15,227 bases of DNA from JBAWZR01 sp037142915 (GTDB taxonomy: Bacteria; Patescibacteriota; Minisyncoccia; Moranbacterales; UBA1568): the NCBI GenBank assembly GCA_037142915.1, contig JBAWZR010000021.1, positions 1 to 15,227 of the forward strand, given 5' to 3'. This document shows positions 12,267-15,227 of the stretch, piece by piece (the first letter of the stretch is position 1; each line of letters opens with the position of its first letter). The position numbers and the translations under genes were made by a program. Below the pieces are notes generated by a model that saw only the letters and a program-made list of their open reading frames with translations, did not search any database and was not told the origin of the DNA.

Positions 12267-13508
12267 TCAAGCGAGAGTAGTCGTTGGTTTTGGAACAGTG
12301 AGAAGAACGAGCCAACCAACTATCACAAGGAGAGCGCACAGAATGATAGGGAGATTTTGGTTTACGGTGAAGGCGACACCGGCGACGAGGGGTGGAATGG
12401 TCATAGCGAGGGCTTGAAGGGATTGGTTGATGCCGAGAATTTTACCCTGCTCCTCAGGATGAGCGGCGTTTGAGATGAGGGTATTGAGATTCGGAAGGAT
12501 AAATCCATTGAATGATGAGAAGAATGGCACAATAAAAAAGAGAAGAATAGCGCGGTCGGGAATCAGGTAGGCGAGTGTGCTTATCGCAAAAAGCGGCATA
12601 ACAATGCGAAGAAGAGAGCGCGGTGGAAAGCGTTGTGAGAGTGGGCGTATGAGTGCTCCCTGAGCGATGACGATCCACAATCCAATGACTCCGAAGAAGT
12701 TACCGATCTCTGCGTGAGAAAAATTAAATTTTGTAACCAGAAAAACTTGGAAAAACTGCGTGAAGAAATTGAAGCCGAGGGTATAGAACATACTTACCAA
12801 GAAGAGACGTCGAAGGCTAATGAGGAGGAAGGCCTGCTTAATATTCGCGAAACCTTGGAAGAATGAAAAAGAGGGCGATTGAAGGATGGATTTTTTCTTC
12901 TGAAGGGTTTCTTGGAAATTTCGAGCCAGCAGGAGCATATTGATGAGGGCGAGACCGGCAGCGACCCAGAGGGGCGTGGCGTCATTAAACCAACTCACTG
13001 TGCGTGGGTCGGCGAGTTGCCCACCAAGCCATGGGCCGATAATGAATCCAACCCCAAAAGAGGCACCAATAAGTCCAAAATTTTTGGTTTTATTCTCAGG
13101 TGTGCTGATATCTGCGATGGCCGACAGTGCGATAGAGATATTGCCACCCGTGAAGCCGTCAATGATACGAGAAACAAAGAGGAGTGTGAGTGAATGCGTG
13201 AGAATACCGACGCCAAAAAGAAGATAGCCAAAGACTGTTCCCGCTAAAGAAAGAAGAAGAAATTTTTTTCGGCCGTATATGTCTGAAAGCGTACCGAGAT
13301 AAGGCGCTCCAAAAAATTGGGCGAAGGGGTAGGTAGCGAGAAGAATACCCAAAACGATGGTTTTGAAGGCGACTGTGGTATCAGGAAGGAAGAGCGCACC
13401 CTCGATGCCAAGGAAAATTGGCGCAAGAATAGGAATGATGATGCCAACACCGATCATATCGATGAGGACGGTGAACAGGAGTGCGTAGAGGGGATTTCTT
13501 GGTTTCAT
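12267..13508 (-). CDS. MFS (DHA1, TetA-like) efflux transporter
   Basis: The 413-aa integral membrane protein has about 12 hydrophobic helices. Motif A between helices 2 and 3 reads GTLSDIYGRKK (72-82). An ISIALSAIADIS segment and a motif-C-like stretch, GASFGVGFIIGPWLGG (148-163), mark it as a drug:proton antiporter like the TetA family. Substrate is unknown; tetracycline or other drug export is only a family-level guess. The frame is open to 13604, but the first 32 codons overlap tRNA-Leu(UAG), so the start is ATG 13508 (MKPRNPLYALLF). That ATG has no Shine-Dalgarno sequence and lies 18 nt after the tRNA 3' end. The gene probably shares a transcript with the tRNA and the 101-aa gene; RNase processing at the tRNA 3' end would leave an 18-nt leader. 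Confidence 0.88.
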   Translation of the reverse strand: MKPRNPLYALLFTVLIDMIGVGIIIPILAPIFLGIEGALFLPDTTVAFKTIVLGILLATYPFAQFFGAPYLGTLSDIYGRKKFLLLSLAGTVFGYLLFGVGILTHSLTLLFVSRIIDGFTGGNISIALSAIADISTPENKTKNFGLIGASFGVGFIIGPWLGGQLADPRTVSWFNDATPLWVAAGLALINMLLLARNFQETLQKKKSILQSPSFSFFQGFANIKQAFLLISLRRLFLVSMFYTLGFNFFTQFFQVFLVTKFNFSHAEIGNFFGVIGLWIVIAQGALIRPLSQRFPPRSLLRIVMPLFAISTLAYLIPDRAILLFFIVPFFSSFNGFILPNLNTLISNAAHPEEQGKILGINQSLQALAMTIPPLVAGVAFTVNQNLPIILCALLVIVGWLVLLTVPKPTTTLA

Positions 13509-13526
13509 TGGTTTTAATTTGTTTGG

Positions 13527-13610
13527 TGCCGCGGGAGAGACTTGAACTCTCATTCTCTTGCGAGAGCTGGCTCCTAAAGCCAGTGTGTCTGCCGATTCCA
13601 CCACCGCGGC
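13527..13610 (-). tRNA. tRNA-Leu (UAG)
   Basis: A class II tRNA with acceptor GCCGCGG/CCGCGGC, anticodon stem CTGGC/GCCAG with loop TTTAGGA (anticodon UAG), a long variable arm, T arm GAGAG-TTCAAGT-CTCTC, and discriminator A. It lies 9 nt after the 101-aa gene and 18 nt before the MFS start. Confidence 0.95.
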
Positions 13611-13619
13611 AGGTGTTTT

Positions 13620-13925
13620 TTATACTATCTTCGCGCCAGAGAGAGTGACTATGCGTTCGACTTCGGGTTTGAGGGCGCCGTCGTTGTCATATTCGCCATG
13701 ATGGCGAGTGTCTTCTCCGTAAGTATGCTTCTTTTGGTCGAGGTGAATACTCAACTCAATGACGAAACCTCGCGTTTTGACATAACAATGAAAGCGCGGG
13801 TAGCCAGCACTCGCGAGGACACGGATATAGCTTTGCTCAACGCCTTCTTGATGCTGAAAGGCGTACCCGAGGCGGCGCATCAGGTTGAGGGCGTTTTCTT
13901 TCGGTTGGTCGATGCGAAGTTTCAT
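13620..13925 (-). CDS. Conserved-looking 101-aa protein, unknown function
   Basis: The protein begins MKLRIDQPKENALNLMRRLGY and has alternating strand-like segments (residues about 48-62 and 68-86), a His-rich region (HLDQKKHTYGEDTRHHGEY) and a C-terminal EVERIVTLSG. No signal peptide or membrane segment is visible, so it is likely cytoplasmic. The opening segment recalls short uncharacterised proteins of Parcubacteria-type genomes, but that is memory-based and no function follows. ATG 13925 has no strong ribosome-binding site. The stop is 9 nt from tRNA-Leu(UAG), and the MFS gene comes next, so all three probably share one transcript. Confidence 0.7.
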   Translation of the reverse strand: MKLRIDQPKENALNLMRRLGYAFQHQEGVEQSYIRVLASAGYPRFHCYVKTRGFVIELSIHLDQKKHTYGEDTRHHGEYDNDGALKPEVERIVTLSGAKIV

Positions 13926-13962
13926 AGGTTTTTGCTTTCTGTGCTCGTTTGGAAGCTGCTTA

Positions 13963-13982
13963 TTGTCGGAGCACTGGGAATC
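13963..13982 (-). pseudogene. tRNA-Pro remnant, 3' end
   Basis: These 20 bp (TTGTCGGAGCACTGGGAATC on the plus strand) are identical to 14048-14067, the 3' acceptor strand, T-stem and flank of the intact tRNA-Pro. The matching 5' half is missing, although a short TTCGG-containing piece near 14025-14035 may be residual. It is a decayed tRNA copy or a duplicated integration site. Confidence 0.7.
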
Positions 13983-14012
13983 CCGCCCAGAGGGTGGTCA
14001 GCCTCTGGCTGA
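13983..14012. repeat. Pair of adjacent GC-rich mini-palindromes
   Basis: CCGCCCAGAGGGTGG (13983-13997) and TCAGCCTCTGGCTGA (13998-14012) are two back-to-back hairpins with 6-bp arms and 3-nt loops. CCAGAGG and CCTCTGG can also pair across them. They directly abut the tRNA-Pro 3' remnant. Confidence 0.65.
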
Positions 14013-14050
14013 GAACCCTTAGACGAACCGAATTAAAAGGTGTATCTTTG

Positions 14051-14121
14051 TCGGAGCACTGGGAATCGAACCCAGATCATACGAACCCGAATCGTACGTA
14101 CTACCACTATACTATGCTCCG
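14051..14121 (-). tRNA. tRNA-Pro (CGG)
   Basis: The cloverleaf has acceptor CGGAGCA/TGCTCCG, D stem GTAT/GTAC, anticodon stem TACGA/TCGTA with loop TTCGGGT (anticodon CGG), T arm CTGGG-TTCGATT-CCCAG, and discriminator A. It lies between two degenerate tRNA-Pro pieces. The only clear promoter is upstream of the 5' piece. Confidence 0.93.
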
Positions 14122-14140
14122 ATACTAATTTAATTGTGTG

Positions 14141-14186
14141 AACCCGAATTCCGCCGCGGCGGATACTACCACTCTACTCTGCTCCG
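14141..14186 (-). pseudogene. tRNA-Pro remnant, 5' half
   Basis: On the minus strand this reads CGGAGCA, then a D arm like that of the intact tRNA-Pro with two substitutions, then the loop and 3' stem start ATTCGGGTTC. In place of the 5' anticodon stem sits the palindrome TCCGCCGCGGCGGA (14150-14163). The variable and T arms and 3' acceptor are missing, so it cannot be a working tRNA. It lies immediately downstream of a promoter. Confidence 0.75.
14150..14163. repeat. GC-rich palindrome inside tRNA-Pro remnant
   Basis: TCCGCCGCGGCGGA is a perfect 14-bp palindrome in an otherwise AT-rich context, at the spot where the anticodon stem of the neighbouring intact tRNA would be. Confidence 0.7.
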
Positions 14187-14198
14187 CTATACCCAATC

Positions 14199-14227
14199 AG
14201 CATAGCGAGAAAAGAAGTTTTGGTCAA
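14199..14227 (-). promoter_or_regulatory. Promoter of the tRNA-Pro region
   Basis: On the minus strand, TTGACC (14227-14222), a 17-nt spacer and TATGCT (14204-14199). The predicted start near 14192 is 6 nt upstream of the tRNA remnant 5' end, so the remnant is at the original promoter-proximal tRNA position and the intact tRNA-Pro comes second. Confidence 0.6.
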
Positions 14228-14243
14228 TCTGTGTATAAAATAG

Positions 14244-14280
14244 TATGAGGCTAGAAGGAGAGTTTCCAACTAGCCTCATA
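14244..14280 (-). terminator. Hairpin terminator of the 84-aa gene
   Basis: An 11-bp stem TATGAGGCTAG/CTAGCCTCATA with a 15-nt loop lies 16 nt after the stop codon at 14297. On the minus strand a moderately U-rich stretch (ACTATTTTAT) follows. Confidence 0.65.
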
Positions 14281-14296
14281 TTCTGGCTTCTGCCGA

Positions 14297-14551
14297 CTAT
14301 CCCCTGAGGGAGTTTGGGTGCATTACCTGCTTTTCGAGCGGAGTTAATTCCTTTGAGTAGCTGTTTATATGTGCCGTTAAGGTTAAACGACCCCGCGCAT
14401 CTAAGATAATGTCCCGGCCTTCTTTTTTTCCAATAGTAATCAGACATTGATAGAGAACTTCAAGGGCGAAATTTGGAATTTCATCTTCCGGCATCTCTAA
14501 TGCCTTACTTAGTCTGCGTACTAATTTTTTGTTGGTTTCATCATTGGGCAT
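14297..14551 (-). CDS. Small 84-aa protein, unknown function
   Basis: The protein starts MPNDETNKKLVRRLSKALEM and is mostly helical and charged, with a hydrophobic segment ALEVLYQCLITI around residues 29-40, then a basic stretch (GKKEGRDIILDARGRLTL). No signal peptide or known motif was recognised. Gene status is well supported: AGGAGG lies six bases before ATG 14551, a consensus promoter lies about 50 nt upstream, and a terminator hairpin follows the stop. It is therefore a deliberately expressed single-gene unit with the best promoter and one of the best ribosome-binding sites in the window. An overlapping frame at 14187-14447 runs through the terminator and is not a gene. Confidence 0.75.
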   Translation of the reverse strand: MPNDETNKKLVRRLSKALEMPEDEIPNFALEVLYQCLITIGKKEGRDIILDARGRLTLTAHINSYSKELTPLEKQVMHPNSLRG

Positions 14552-14599
14552 GATAGGCCTCCTATTTGTTGGTTTGTGGTTTTAGTGACGTGCAGAAGA

Positions 14600-14628
14600 A
14601 GTATAGACTATTTAACGGAAAATGTCAA
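14600..14628 (-). promoter_or_regulatory. Consensus promoter of the 84-aa gene
   Basis: On the minus strand, TTGACA (14628-14623), a 17-nt spacer and TATACT (14605-14600): a full -35 consensus and a 5/6 -10 match. The start near 14593 gives a leader of about 42 nt with AGGAGG near its end. Confidence 0.8.
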
Positions 14629-15021
14629 GAAATTATGGTAATAAAAAAGGCGAGAGAAGAAGTGATGCTTGCTTCTTCCCTGCCCTTGTTGTCTTGTGAG
14701 ATGATCGTCTTTTTCTTATGCACTCACTACATAAGGGAGGGGACATAATTCCCGGGTATTTGCATCTTCCATACGCGGCTGCCCTCTCTGTCTTTACTTC
14801 TGTCTTTTTTAGCGAGCTCTATTTATACAGAAACTCTTCTGTACAGTTTTCAATTGTTTGAAGATTGAAACCTGTAGTGAAGGGGCGAGAAATATTCCAT
14901 ACTCTCGCCCGAACCTTGTTATTGTGGAAGTATCCTTATTGATTGCTTCCGGAAAGAACTGTGTCATACGCCCGAGAACGCATGACTGGTGAGATGAACC
15001 CTCTCTCGGGGAGGGGTGGCC
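14629..15021. other. Intergenic stretch, no convincing gene, several hairpins
   Basis: No open frame here has a plausible start, ribosome-binding site and protein-like composition. Structures seen are TACAGAA/TTCTGTA (14826-14843), an overlapping TACAG-TTTTCAAT / ATTGAAA-C-CTGTA hairpin (14842-14876), GGGCGAGA/TCTCGCCC near 14883-14910, and a C/G-rich hairpin near 14999-15020 just past the stop of the partial gene at the window edge, without a clear U-tract. Confidence 0.4.
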
Positions 15022-15227
15022 TTACGCAGTGACAGAGTACTGCGCGAAGGTAAAGCTCGCTGAAGCGATTTCCTTCGCGGTATACTCGTGACGGTCGGTG
15101 AGGCGTGGTAAGCCACGCACCCCCATCACCACCACGGAGTCGCCGACGCCAACGGCCACGCGAGGCGGGGTCTCAGGGATAGCCACCATCAGACCAAAGC
15201 GCGTCCGTGCCGCCTCAATCGTCGCAC
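15022..15227 (-). CDS. C-terminal part of an unknown protein (5' end off window)
   Basis: The minus strand is open from the window edge to TAA at 15022-15024, giving 67 complete codons. The visible part includes RFGLMVAIPETPPRVAVGVG, DSVVVMGVRGLPRL, TDRHEYTAKEIASASF and ends QYSVTA. Alternating Val-rich strands followed by a helix suggest a small alpha/beta domain. The order of a Gly-Asp turn, a hydrophobic strand and an Arg-Leu segment loosely recalls YddF/STIV-B116-like (DUF1874) proteins, which are of unknown or host-takeover function, but this is a weak resemblance. GC content is higher than in the adjacent intergenic DNA, which supports coding. Confidence 0.6.
   Translation of the reverse strand, partial: ATIEAARTRFGLMVAIPETPPRVAVGVGDSVVVMGVRGLPRLTDRHEYTAKEIASASFTFAQYSVTA

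Noticed and set aside
13509..13604. N-terminal 32-codon extension of the MFS gene
   Set aside because: It is a translation of tRNA-Leu(UAG); the transporter family starts at MKPRNPLYALL.
14187..14447. 86-aa minus-strand frame overlapping the 84-aa gene
   Set aside because: It runs through the terminator hairpin at 14244-14280 and lacks a ribosome-binding site, whereas the 84-aa frame has promoter and AGGAGG.
14566..14748. 60-aa plus-strand frame
   Set aside because: It overlaps the consensus promoter of the 84-aa gene on the other strand, has no ribosome-binding site, and its composition is not protein-like.
14847..14871. CRISPR repeat (GTTTCAAT...ATTGAAAAC-like)
   Set aside because: Only one copy, with no spacer array and no cas genes.

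Overview
The window reads like part of a reduced, compact bacterial genome, most likely a member of the Patescibacteria (Candidate Phyla Radiation), perhaps Parcubacteria-like. This is inferred from several features: many starts lack a Shine-Dalgarno sequence, at least one mRNA is probably leaderless, most tRNAs sit on one strand in clusters, ribosomal protein L19 has an Ala/Val/Glu-rich tail, and several short conserved-looking proteins have no recognisable function. The standard genetic code fits; no in-frame TGA occurs in the long genes. The exact lineage cannot be fixed by eye.

Layout. Positions 1-2148 (minus strand): the 5' part of tRNA-Cys, a secreted 3D-domain protein, and a membrane-anchored extracellular protein of unknown function, each with a promoter or terminator that can be placed. 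Positions 2149-3106 (plus): a stretch with an orphan intrinsic terminator, then a secreted, highly charged helical repeat protein containing a recent 207-bp internal duplication. Positions 3349-4350 (minus): an AT-rich gene whose N-terminus has the Ser1/Asp17/Lys33 layout of proteasome-type Ntn hydrolases. Positions 4457-4995 (minus): a five-tRNA cluster (Leu-GAG, Val-UAC, Phe-GAA, Ile-UAU, Gly-GCC), preceded by a 124-bp imperfect palindrome. Positions 5157-6834 (minus): rplS (L19) and an RluD-type pseudouridine synthase, each with its own promoter.

Positions 6950-8242 (plus): an oxidative-stress pair, AhpC-type peroxiredoxin and Fe/Mn superoxide dismutase, behind one promoter. Positions 8466-12186 (plus): class Ia ribonucleotide reductase nrdA and nrdB. 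Superoxide dismutase makes peroxide and AhpC removes it. Class Ia RNR uses O2 to build its radical cofactor, so the block suggests a cell that meets oxygen and makes its own deoxynucleotides. A bidirectional terminator separates it from the convergent minus-strand genes.

Positions 12267-15227 (minus): a TetA-like MFS transporter, tRNA-Leu(UAG) and a 101-aa unknown protein packed into one chain; an intact tRNA-Pro(CGG) flanked by two decayed tRNA-Pro pieces that carry GC-rich palindromes; an 84-aa unknown gene with a consensus promoter; a 470-bp stretch without a convincing gene; and the C-terminal end of another unknown protein.

Regulation. Seven promoters share a TTGACN-like -35, a 17-nt spacer and a TATAGT/TATACT-like -10. 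Terminators repeatedly use an A-tract/U-tract stem, which should work in both directions. The most interesting items are the proteasome-like hydrolase, the tRNA-Pro remnants, the UAU isoleucine tRNA, the large palindrome, and the hairpin and palindrome at the rplS promoter.
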